Of a DNA stretch of 11,537 nucleotides, positions 1 through 7,574 are shown piece by piece. The notes under the pieces are model-generated. The model was given only the letters and a program-made list of their open reading frames with translations. It was not told where the DNA came from and did not search any database. The DNA is taken from NCBI GenBank assembly GCA_964462125.1, contig CAYWXT010000188.1, positions 1 to 11,537 of the forward strand, given 5' to 3'. The position numbers and the translations under genes are program-made. How positions within the stretch are numbered: position 1 is the first letter of the stretch; every line of letters starts with the position of its first letter. Origin of the DNA: JAWLFY01 sp964462125. Lineage in GTDB: Bacteria; Planctomycetota; Planctomycetia; Pirellulales; Pirellulaceae.

Positions 1-153
1 CCATCCGGTTTCTAGTCACCACCTCCCCGAGCACGCCGCGGTCTGCCGGCCCGGGGACGTTAAGGTGCGCGCGGAAGGATATGCCCGGGAAAACCACCCC
101 ACCAACGGCACGCACGCGCGCACTCGCTCTACGAAACAGGGTTGTTGCGTGAA

Positions 154-185
154 CGACCGGTGAGGGACGCGACCGGTGAGGGACG
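154..185. repeat. Perfect 16-bp tandem repeat, two copies
   Basis: The unit CGACCGGTGAGGGACG occurs at 154-169 and again, without a gap or mismatch, at 170-185. It lies about 50 bp upstream of the predicted -35 element of the 870-residue gene. It could be a replication-slippage duplication or a pair of protein-binding sites. The sequence alone does not distinguish these. Confidence 0.85.
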
Positions 186-235
186 TAGCCCCTCATGCTA
201 TCATGGCCCCTATCCATGCCCCCCTTGTGATCGGG

Positions 236-264
236 TTGTCTTTAGCCCTCGGGGACACTAGGAT
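236..264 (+). promoter_or_regulatory. Candidate sigma-70-type promoter for the 870-residue protein gene
   Basis: TTGTCT at 236-241 (4 of 6 matches to TTGACA) is followed after exactly 17 bp by TAGGAT at 259-264 (4 of 6 matches to TATAAT). Transcription would begin near 271, giving a leader of about 75 nt before the ATG at 346. Both hexamers are imperfect, so the support is mainly the ideal spacing and the position. Confidence 0.3.
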
Positions 265-345
265 ACCCCGATCGATTCCCACCCATCTTAGCTCGAATGG
301 TGGGATGGAACGAAAGGCAAATCCTCGAATCGTTCACCCTGCCGT

Positions 346-2958
346 ATGTCTGAACAACCCTTCGCGAAGCCGACAGGATCTCAAACGCCGGTCGAATCTC
401 CGAGCCCCTCCGGTGCAAAAAGTTCCCCAGATGTACACCCCAAGGTTCCTGTTGTCGCGTCGAAATCAACCAGTGCGGGGAGCCGCCGTCGCCGAGGAAA
501 GCGGACGCAGTCTCCGTTCCTCGGCCATCTCATAGGCCATCTGCTCGTTCCCGTTGTTAGCTTGGGAATCGCCTGGGCAATCATCCGGATGGTTCGTCCC
601 GAGTTTGACCCGGTCAACTTGTTCTATTCCTCGCAGCCCGAGCCGCAGCAGCAGGAGTTGTCTGAGAAGCCGGAACCGCAGCCAACCCCGCGAGTCCCGC
701 GCCGTCCGCGGCCAACAGAGACGCAGGACGTTGCTGAGCCTGAAACTGAACCTGCGCCTGAGCCAAACTCTCAAGACACGACGCCATCGCTGGCCCCGAT
801 GGAGGAATCCGCGCAGGCGAACACCATTGCGTTCCTGCCCGATGCGGTGGATCTACCGCACCGCGACGACTCTGAATGGTTGACGTTGGCCGAGCAGGCG
901 CCGCCACATGCATCGCAGTGCCGTCTTGTCTTGATCAGTGACCGCCTTGAGGGTGAACCCAACCACCGACTGGGACTCACGGAGTCGACGTCATCAAGCG
1001 GTGTCTCCACTTGGACCGTTCACTCTCGCCCGCTCAGTGGCAGACGCGACGATGAGACGGAGCAACCCAAGTTGCCGGTCGCCGAATTTTCCTGGGAGGA
1101 AGGGCGACTAAAGTTTCAGTGGAGCCGCGCAAGCGATGACAGATTGCAAGTCGCGTTAAGAAATTCACTGCTTAACGTAAGGGTCGGCGACGAGGAGAAA
1201 TTGCTGCAACTTCGCCGTCCGCTGAAAGTCCCCTCGTTGACGCTCGATCTTTCGAAGCGTTCGTTACAGATGCCTTTGGAAATCCCCCATTTACCCCCGG
1301 TCGAGAAGCTCCGTTTACAGCTCACCAACGTTGATTTCCGCGGCGTGGAGCATCAGTTGGACGAGGGGCAAAGGGAAGTCGCTATCGGTCAAAAGTTGCC
1401 GGTCTTCGTGACGACTTCCCCAGGAGCACGTTTTCAAATATGGGCCGCATCTGTCGGCGATGAACTCGCGTTTCGCGCCGAAGGTCACTACTGGCTTGGA
1501 AGCACCACGCCGATCGAATTCCGCAAGGATCAAGTTGAACGGCAAATGAAAGCCTTCATGCGAAGTGGACAGAGGGGACAAGGGCTCGCCGCCTTGCAAG
1601 CGGTCGCGAAGCTGGGTGACACCATTCACGAGCAAGCGCCTTTCCACTACCGCATCTATCTTCCGTTCGAATTTGAAGGCGTCGCCTTGGAAGTCGTCCT
1701 CCTGGAGGCTGTCGGTCGAGAGGTTCTGACTGCCGAGGATCAGAACCCGACGTCTCCTGTCGACGTCGTCGCTGACGCACAACGCCGCGAGCCGGTACCT
1801 TCCGAAGCGGATCGAAAAGTTGCTCGCGAGAGCCTTGCTGCAGAATATCGGGCAACGTATCAGGAAGCCAATGACCGTGCCTCTCAGCGTCGCCTGGCGG
1901 CGACGTTGCTGGAGCGGGCAAGCGACGCTGCCGATGACCCGGCACGGCAGTACGAGATGTTCCGCCTCGCCCGGGTCATCCTGATTCAGGCCGGTGATCT
2001 CGCTCGCGCATTGGACACCGCCGATCGTACCGGCCAGGTTTTCGCGGCCGACCGCGTGGCGTTGCATGCGGCCGTCGTGCGAGCCGCAGCGAGTGCCTCC
2101 TCGTTTAGCGAGCGTCCTTCCGTCGTCGTCGAGAAGATCCTCTCGGTGATTGACAACGCGATCCTGGATGAAAATCACGATCTTGCGATCGAACTGTTGG
2201 CCTTAGCCAAAACGCTGCAAGAGAATTCACCCAATACACGCCACCGGGAAGAAATCGAACAACGCGATGCGTTCCTCGAGGCGGCGCAGCGTTTGGCCGC
2301 AGAGGAGGCGAAGTTGCAATCCAACCCGGACGATACCGAGGCCCACCTGCGCGTCGGCCGATTGGCGCTGAGACAGGGACGCTCGTGGGACGACTCTCTC
2401 TCGTTCCTTTCAAAAGGGGGAGACGATCCCTTGGCCGATACGGCCCGAACCGACCGTTCGAACCCGACTGGCTCGGCAGACCAAGTCGCGTTGGGTGACC
2501 GCTGGTACGATCTTGGGCAATCGGAGGATGCATTGCGGTTGCGTTTCAAGCAACGGGCAGCAAAGTGGTATTCCGAAGCACTGCCGCGGCTGCAGGGTTT
2601 TACCAAGACCAAAGTCGAGACCCGTTTGGAATCGCTGGAAGCAAACGATGCGATCCAGCTCGAAAACGCGATTCCTACATCGAAGGATGAGCAGCCTTCG
2701 GTCGTCGGCAGCTGGAAGTGGTTTTCGGGAACACACGCCACCTTTCACCCCAATGGAACACTCGTCCTGAAGGACGGAGCAAGCGTCCGAACATGGAAAT
2801 GGACATTTGATTCGGAGAAAAATGTTGTTCAGGTTCTCAAACCGAACGGGGAACTGACGGATGAAGCAAAAATTGTGAACGGGGGAAAAAGGCTAGAGGG
2901 AGTCATCATGGGAGGCCGCCGCAAGGGAGAGCCCATGTGGGCCGAGCGGATAGACTGA
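346..2958 (+). CDS. Single-pass membrane-anchored protein with helical-repeat region and Trp-rich C-terminal beta domain, function unknown
   Basis: This 870-residue protein has no known function that I can assign. Residues 1-55 are hydrophilic and end in a basic patch (SRRRRGKR, 46-53). One membrane segment follows at about 58-82, and the basic side before it predicts an N-in, C-out topology. Residues 95-155 are a Pro/Glu-rich linker that would span the periplasm or wall. Residues about 160-460 look beta-rich. Residues about 485-765 are alpha-helical and TPR-like, including the segments LAAEYRATYQEA and AAKWYSEALPRLQGFTKTKVE, which recall a region recurrent in planctomycete proteins. Residues about 786-868 form a small beta domain with the pattern GSWKWF...FHPNGT...WKW, also recurrent in planctomycetes. 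The ATG at 346 has no Shine-Dalgarno sequence at normal distance, so the start is moderately certain. The stop codon directly touches the stop of the convergent WD40 gene. No catalytic motif is visible; a scaffolding or binding role is only a guess. Confidence 0.85.
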   Translation: MSEQPFAKPTGSQTPVESPSPSGAKSSPDVHPKVPVVASKSTSAGSRRRRGKRTQSPFLGHLIGHLLVPVVSLGIAWAIIRMVRPEFDPVNLFYSSQPEPQQQELSEKPEPQPTPRVPRRPRPTETQDVAEPETEPAPEPNSQDTTPSLAPMEESAQANTIAFLPDAVDLPHRDDSEWLTLAEQAPPHASQCRLVLISDRLEGEPNHRLGLTESTSSSGVSTWTVHSRPLSGRRDDETEQPKLPVAEFSWEEGRLKFQWSRASDDRLQVALRNSLLNVRVGDEEKLLQLRRPLKVPSLTLDLSKRSLQMPLEIPHLPPVEKLRLQLTNVDFRGVEHQLDEGQREVAIGQKLPVFVTTSPGARFQIWAASVGDELAFRAEGHYWLGSTTPIEFRKDQVERQMKAFMRSGQRGQGLAALQAVAKLGDTIHEQAPFHYRIYLPFEFEGVALEVVLLEAVGREVLTAEDQNPTSPVDVVADAQRREPVPSEADRKVARESLAAEYRATYQEANDRASQRRLAATLLERASDAADDPARQYEMFRLARVILIQAGDLARALDTADRTGQVFAADRVALHAAVVRAAASASSFSERPSVVVEKILSVIDNAILDENHDLAIELLALAKTLQENSPNTRHREEIEQRDAFLEAAQRLAAEEAKLQSNPDDTEAHLRVGRLALRQGRSWDDSLSFLSKGGDDPLADTARTDRSNPTGSADQVALGDRWYDLGQSEDALRLRFKQRAAKWYSEALPRLQGFTKTKVETRLESLEANDAIQLENAIPTSKDEQPSVVGSWKWFSGTHATFHPNGTLVLKDGASVRTWKWTFDSEKNVVQVLKPNGELTDEAKIVNGGKRLEGVIMGGRRKGEPMWAERID

Positions 2959-3969
2959 TCACGGGAGTGGCATTAAAGCCGCCGAAACGTATCGTAGTTG
3001 TCCATCCAGCCCCGCGACGATCGATCGCTGCCGGGAGGAATCCCAAGTCACCGCATAGGCCCATGCGTTCAGCGGCTTGGCCGTGGTGGTGACCTCGACC
3101 GTGTCAGGATCGATCTGGGACAGCGTCCCGTCGGCGCAGGCCGCCAGGACCGCGCCGCCATTGTCCTGCCAGGTGATCGCCAGGGGACGCGATTCAAGCC
3201 GGGAGAACCGGACCATGCGACCAATCGTCGGCTGCCAGAATCGAACCGTGTGATCGGCAGAGGCCGAAGCGACCAACGGCAGGCCTTCGTGACCCGGGCG
3301 GAGTTCGACCGCGGAGACATCGTCGGTGTGATGGTGCATCACGCGTCGCGTCTTGCCCGTCGCGGCCTCCCATAGCCTCAACGTTTGATCCTGACCGGCG
3401 CTGACGACCAAGTCGTCGGCCGGCAAGAAACAGCAGGCGAGTACGGGACCGGAATGCTGCTGATACCGGATCTCCGGCTGGTCAGCGTCCAGGGGCGCGA
3501 GATAACACGACTCGTCGAGCGAGGCGATCGCGCACCGGTCGCCGTGCGGTGAAAACGCCAAAGAGTAGAACGACTCATCACCGAATGTCGCCCGCTGTCG
3601 CCGTTTGCCCCGCGGCCATTCCAACCATTCGATGATGCCCGACTGCGAGGGATTTCCTCCGACCACGGCAAGAGTTTGCCCGTCGGGGGTGAACTGCAGG
3701 TCGTGTACCTGGTCCATCGAAACCGAAATCGTCTCGATCATATGAAGTGATTCCGCATCATGGATGCTGACCCCGGCCTGGGAGCCGGCCAGAATCTGGT
3801 CACCACCCGGGGCCACGATGACGGAGGTCAGGGGTGGTCGTGCCGGGGATGCGTAGCCGCGATTGCCCAACGCGACGGCGCCGGCCCCCACCCCCGCTCT
3901 GAGGAACGAGCGTCGGCAATGCAGGCTTCGCGTTGACTTCCCATCCCTCCATGCATCCGACCGACTCAT
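2959..3969 (-). CDS. Tat-exported WD40 beta-propeller protein
   Basis: This 336-residue protein begins with a twin-arginine signal: R19-R20 in CRRSFLRAG, then a small-residue hydrophobic stretch to about residue 40 with possible cleavage near GYASPA. The rest reads as about seven WD40-type blades starting near residues 45, 85, 130, 170, 212, 255 and 300. The clearest is blade four (HSGPVLACC to LRLWE, 172-201), followed by ASADHTVRFW. Seven blades would make one closed propeller, normally a protein-interaction platform. The open frame extends upstream to 4203, but that extension is arginine-rich shadow of the DUF1501 gene. The start at 3969 is chosen because an AGGAG lies 8 nt upstream (3978-3982), the Tat signal then sits at the N-terminus, and the ATG overlaps the upstream stop as ATGA. 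It is the last gene of the four-gene operon, and is probably a periplasmic partner of the haem protein or of the DUF1501 protein (inference). Confidence 0.88.
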   Translation of the reverse strand: MSRSDAWRDGKSTRSLHCRRSFLRAGVGAGAVALGNRGYASPARPPLTSVIVAPGGDQILAGSQAGVSIHDAESLHMIETISVSMDQVHDLQFTPDGQTLAVVGGNPSQSGIIEWLEWPRGKRRQRATFGDESFYSLAFSPHGDRCAIASLDESCYLAPLDADQPEIRYQQHSGPVLACCFLPADDLVVSAGQDQTLRLWEAATGKTRRVMHHHTDDVSAVELRPGHEGLPLVASASADHTVRFWQPTIGRMVRFSRLESRPLAITWQDNGGAVLAACADGTLSQIDPDTVEVTTTAKPLNAWAYAVTWDSSRQRSIVAGLDGQLRYVSAALMPLP

Positions 3970-5306
3970 GACAATAGCTCCTGCACAATCGAACCGTCCC
4001 GATTGATTTGCACCGGCCGTCCGTCGGAGGTGCGAAGCTCGGCACTGGGATCGATCCCGAGCAGGTGGTAAACCGTTCGCACGAGGTCGGCCGGAGTCAC
4101 GGGCCGGTCGGCGGGTTGTTCTCCCCGACTGTCGCTTTGTCCGACCACCTGTCCGCCGCGAATGCCGCCGCCGGACAACGCGACGCTGAAGGCTCGCGGC
4201 CAATGGTCGCGCCCACCCCGCGGGTTGAGTTTGGGTGTTCGACCGAACTCGCCCATCAGCAACACGAGGGTCGAGTCGAGCAGGCCCCGATCATCGAGGT
4301 CTCGGATCAATGCGGGGTAGGCTTGGTCGAGCTTGGGGATCTTTCCCGCGGTGCCGCCGGTGAATCCTTCCTTGAGCCGATTGTAAAGGTTTTCATGGGT
4401 ATCCCAGCCTCGGTCGGTGACTGTCACGAACCGCGTACCGGCTTCGACGAGCCGCCGGGCGAGCAAGCAGCCCTGTCCGAGTTGGTGGCGTCCGTAGCGA
4501 TTGCGTACCTTCTCCGGTTCCTTTGTCACATCGAAAGCGGCACGAGCCGCCGGAGACTGGATCAAACGAAACGCCTGCTCAAACGCATCGTCCCTTGCTC
4601 GGCCCAGCGCTTCCTGCTCCACAAGGGCTGAAAACTGGTCGACTGCCTGGCGGAACGAACGTCGACGGCGAATCCTTGGCTCGGTGATCCCCGCCGGTGC
4701 CGCGAGATCCCGTACCTGGAAGTCAGGACGGGAAGGATCGCCATGGATGACAAACGAAGCTGCGGAACCCGGCAGATAGCCCGGGCCGATCATCGCGTTG
4801 GGCTTGGAGACCGCTACGTTGGCCGGCAGACCGCCGCCATCGTCACCGAGGTGCGTTCGCACCGCCGGAATGCCTGGATAGGTTAACGCAGGGGTCGGCT
4901 GGTAACCGGTCAGCAGGTAATGGCTGGCAAAGTCGTGCTCACCGAGCGGCGAGGTCATCGAGCGCACCAGCGCAATCTGATCCATCACCTCCGCCGTCCG
5001 CGAGAAATGTTCACAGATTTCGATTCCTGGCACATTGGTCGCGATCGGGTTCAGCGGCCCGCGGACTTCGCTCGGGGCCGCTGGCTTGAGGTCGAACGTT
5101 TCCAAGTGACTCGGCCCCCCATCGAGCCAAATCAAGATGCACGACCTCGCCACAGCATCCTTGGCGACCGGCGAGTTGGCCATCGCGTGGCGGGCGGCAA
5201 ACCAATCGGCCAACCCGAGCCCAAGCGCAGTCAGTCCGCCGACGTGCAGTGCATCACGGCGCACAACACCATCACAACGTGGTGATCCATCTTCTCTTTC
5301 CGCCAT
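3966..5306 (-). CDS. DUF1501 family protein with twin-arginine signal
   Basis: This 446-residue protein has the usual length and motifs of DUF1501, a family very abundant in planctomycetes, related to the alkaline phosphatase/sulfatase fold, and without an agreed reaction. An N-terminal R16-R17 followed by the hydrophobic stretch GGLTALGLGLADWFAA predicts Tat export. Diagnostic motifs are LDGGPSH (61-67), the histidine-containing GEHDFASHYLLTGYQP (122-137), GWDTH (300-304), EFGRTP (353-358) and GRDHWP (365-370). These Asp/His-rich motifs lie where a metal-dependent hydrolase of this superfamily would bind metal, but activity is not established. The ATG at 5306 follows a strong AGGAGGGG (5312-5319) with 5-nt spacing, which fixes the start. 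It lies 24 bp after the DUF1549/DUF1553 gene, its usual partner in planctomycetes, and overlaps the WD40 gene by 4 bp. Confidence 0.93.
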   Translation of the reverse strand: MAEREDGSPRCDGVVRRDALHVGGLTALGLGLADWFAARHAMANSPVAKDAVARSCILIWLDGGPSHLETFDLKPAAPSEVRGPLNPIATNVPGIEICEHFSRTAEVMDQIALVRSMTSPLGEHDFASHYLLTGYQPTPALTYPGIPAVRTHLGDDGGGLPANVAVSKPNAMIGPGYLPGSAASFVIHGDPSRPDFQVRDLAAPAGITEPRIRRRRSFRQAVDQFSALVEQEALGRARDDAFEQAFRLIQSPAARAAFDVTKEPEKVRNRYGRHQLGQGCLLARRLVEAGTRFVTVTDRGWDTHENLYNRLKEGFTGGTAGKIPKLDQAYPALIRDLDDRGLLDSTLVLLMGEFGRTPKLNPRGGRDHWPRAFSVALSGGGIRGGQVVGQSDSRGEQPADRPVTPADLVRTVYHLLGIDPSAELRTSDGRPVQINRDGSIVQELLS

Positions 5307-5330
5307 CGTGTCCCCTCCTGTTTCGCTTCG

Positions 5331-7574
5331 TCATCGATTGGTCAAAAACGCCTCACTGGTCAACAGGCTCCACAGCACGTCCTCGAACACCGCCCTCCGC
5401 TGTGGCCTGTCCCGTGAAGCCAGGCGGTTCGGGAACTGCTCCGCCCAGTACTCACGCTCGGCGGCCGAGAGCGGCCTGGCAAACGCGCGCAGGTAGAGTT
5501 CGTTCATCACGTCCAAGTTGTCCTCATGTGTGTCGAGCAGTTCCGTGAGTACACAATTCTCCGACGCAATCGGCTCGTTGAGCAGCGGCCCGTTGAGAAA
5601 GTGCAAGACGCGGGCGAGTCCATCCACTCCCGCCGGCGACGTCTCGCAGGGGGACGATCGATCACAGCGGCCGAGCACGTCGAGAGCCGTCGACGGAATC
5701 TCGTTGTCCGTCAGCCGCACGGCTCGGTGCGCGGCGACCGAATCAGTTTCGCCAAGCTTCGCGGGGCGCTCGTCACCGTCGATCAACCGTAGCGGCACCG
5801 TAGTAACGGCGGCGATCGCGTCTGCGATCACCTCCGCCTCCAATGGCCGGGCAATGAAATGCGAGAAATAAGTCATGTCAGCAGCGTTATCCGGCGTCGT
5901 TCGGCTGCTCCGTTGGTAGGCGTCGGAGTTGCAAATTTCGCGGATCAAGGGCTTGAATCGATAGCCATCGGCAACGAAGCGATCCGCCAATGCGCCGAGA
6001 AGTTCTGGATGGCTCGCCGGATTGGTGTCTCGCAAATCATCAACCGGCTCGATCAATCCCCGCCCCATCAACTGACGCCAAATGCGGTTGACGGTGGCGC
6101 GCGCCAGATATGGGTTCTCGGGGTCAGCGATCCACCGAGCAAAGGCGGCGCGTCCATCGACATCTTTGGCAAGGTAGTCGCTGCCGGGAATCCGCGGGAT
6201 CGCTGGTCGGCCCGTGACTGGATGGGTTACCTCGCCGCGCGACGAGACAGTCACGTTCCTTCCCCGATTCAACTTGGCAAAGATCGCGGCCAGCCCGTGA
6301 TAGTCATCCTGCTCCCAATGATCGAGCGGATGGTTGTGACAATTGGCGCACCGCAATCGAACTCCCATCAAGGTACCGGCGGCGTATTCGGCGAGCCCCC
6401 GGGGCCCGCCGCCGATCCGTGAAAAGTTTGCCGCTCCCTCGAGGTAACTGTCACCGGTGGCCGTCAGCAACTCAACCGCAGCCTGATCCCACGGCAAATC
6501 CTGCCGGACCTGCTCCGTGAGCCAGCGGTGATAGGCCTGGGCACCCTCTGGCTGCAATTGTCCGCTATCGATACCGAGAATGTTGGCCCACTTCAGCGCC
6601 CAATAGTCCGCCAGCGCATCCGAATCGAGCAGACGATCGATCAATGCGGCCCGCTTGTCTTCGCGATCATCCCGGACGAAGCGGTGCGTTTCCGTGACGG
6701 AGGGAAGTTGTCCCGCGAGATCGAGCCAGATCCGCCGGACAAACTCATGATCATCGGCCGCGGGCGAAGCTGGGATTCGCAGCCGGTGGAGCTGCGCGTT
6801 GACGTGGCGGTCGACCAGCCCATCTGCCGGGGAAACTTCGACCGAAGGTACCTGATCACTGAGGGGAACCGCGAGCCGGATCGCGCGGACCTGGTCGAGG
6901 AATCGCACCACCACCACATGTTCCCCGCGCCGTTTGACGATCAACGTCTGCGATTTCTCATCAATTTCGACCGAAGCGGGATCGTCCGAGGTCATGAGAG
7001 TCCAAGCGGTGACATCTTCGCTGCGACCGTCATCAAAACTTGCTCGCACCGTCACCGGCACGGCGGAGCCGGGTGATTCGACCAACACCTGCATTGGCTC
7101 GACCTTGAGTCCAACCAACTGCCGCGACTGGATCCTTCGCGCCCCTTGAGCGATCCAATTGGTAAGCAACCGATGGGCCTCGGTACCCTCGAGCAATCTC
7201 ACGCCGCCGCCATGCTCGACTGTCTCGGTCGCCTTCTGGAGTATCAAGCTTCGTTCCGGGTCCGATGGATGCACGCGTCGACCCTCCAGTTCGCGGGCCA
7301 TCGCTGCGTGGTCGGCCCCGGGATCGGAACCGAACAACGACAACTTGAAGCCACCGCGACCGATCGCGGCGCCATGACACGCCCCGGCATTGCAGCCCTG
7401 GCGGGTGAGCAGGGGAACGATCTGGGTATCGAAATCGATCGGTTCGCCGGCAACGGCCGATTGCCACAGGAGGATTCCAGTGACCAATCCGACCCATCGC
7501 GTGATGCGGCGCGATCGTGCCGGTTTCCGTTTCATACCGATCATCATTTTCGCGATCACCATCATTGCGATCAC
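5331..7574 (-). CDS. Exported haem-motif protein: PSCyt1 + Ig-like + DUF1549 + DUF1553
   Basis: This 747-residue protein belongs to the planctomycete cytochrome family built from PSCyt1, DUF1549 (PSCyt2) and DUF1553 (PSD1). A signal peptide with a basic start (KRKPARSRR) and a hydrophobic core ends near SAVAGEP (about residue 43). The first haem-type motif is CNAGACH (C61, C66, H67), a CX4CH variant. Residues about 155-238 resemble a bacterial group 2 Ig-like domain (DDGRSEDVTAW). DUF1549 spans about 256-460 and carries a classical CANCH (C409, C412, H413) followed by NHPLDHW. DUF1553 covers about 464-740. The likely role is extracytoplasmic electron transfer or haem-dependent chemistry; the substrate is unknown. 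The start is ambiguous: GTG at 7574 overlaps the preceding stop as GTGA and has AGGG 8 nt upstream, whereas ATG at 7535 (residue 14) gives a more conventional signal peptide but no Shine-Dalgarno. Confidence 0.92.
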   Translation of the reverse strand: MIAMMVIAKMMIGMKRKPARSRRITRWVGLVTGILLWQSAVAGEPIDFDTQIVPLLTRQGCNAGACHGAAIGRGGFKLSLFGSDPGADHAAMARELEGRRVHPSDPERSLILQKATETVEHGGGVRLLEGTEAHRLLTNWIAQGARRIQSRQLVGLKVEPMQVLVESPGSAVPVTVRASFDDGRSEDVTAWTLMTSDDPASVEIDEKSQTLIVKRRGEHVVVVRFLDQVRAIRLAVPLSDQVPSVEVSPADGLVDRHVNAQLHRLRIPASPAADDHEFVRRIWLDLAGQLPSVTETHRFVRDDREDKRAALIDRLLDSDALADYWALKWANILGIDSGQLQPEGAQAYHRWLTEQVRQDLPWDQAAVELLTATGDSYLEGAANFSRIGGGPRGLAEYAAGTLMGVRLRCANCHNHPLDHWEQDDYHGLAAIFAKLNRGRNVTVSSRGEVTHPVTGRPAIPRIPGSDYLAKDVDGRAAFARWIADPENPYLARATVNRIWRQLMGRGLIEPVDDLRDTNPASHPELLGALADRFVADGYRFKPLIREICNSDAYQRSSRTTPDNAADMTYFSHFIARPLEAEVIADAIAAVTTVPLRLIDGDERPAKLGETDSVAAHRAVRLTDNEIPSTALDVLGRCDRSSPCETSPAGVDGLARVLHFLNGPLLNEPIASENCVLTELLDTHEDNLDVMNELYLRAFARPLSAAEREYWAEQFPNRLASRDRPQRRAVFEDVLWSLLTSEAFLTNR

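Larger units (their letters stand above)
1..345. other. Leader region without a supported gene
   Basis: I see no gene here that I can support. Short open frames on both strands have no start signals or recognisable products. The stretch contains a GC-rich purine/pyrimidine-alternating tract around 108-124, a perfect 16-bp tandem repeat at 154-185, and a promoter-like pair of hexamers at 236-264 ahead of the gene that starts at 346. The start of a divergent minus-strand gene at about position 4 cannot be ruled out, because the window cuts there. Confidence 0.5.

Noticed and set aside
1..30. Start of a divergent minus-strand gene with ATG at position 4
   Set aside because: Only one codon would lie inside the window, so the idea cannot be tested here.
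1315..2178. 287-codon minus-strand open frame opposite the 870-residue gene
   Set aside because: Its translation shows no domain or signal, and the plus-strand frame has coherent membrane, helical and beta regions throughout.
3970..4203. N-terminal extension of the WD40 gene up to 4203
   Set aside because: The 78 extra residues are an Arg-rich shadow of the DUF1501 gene and would bury the Tat signal; the ATG at 3969 has a good ribosome binding site.
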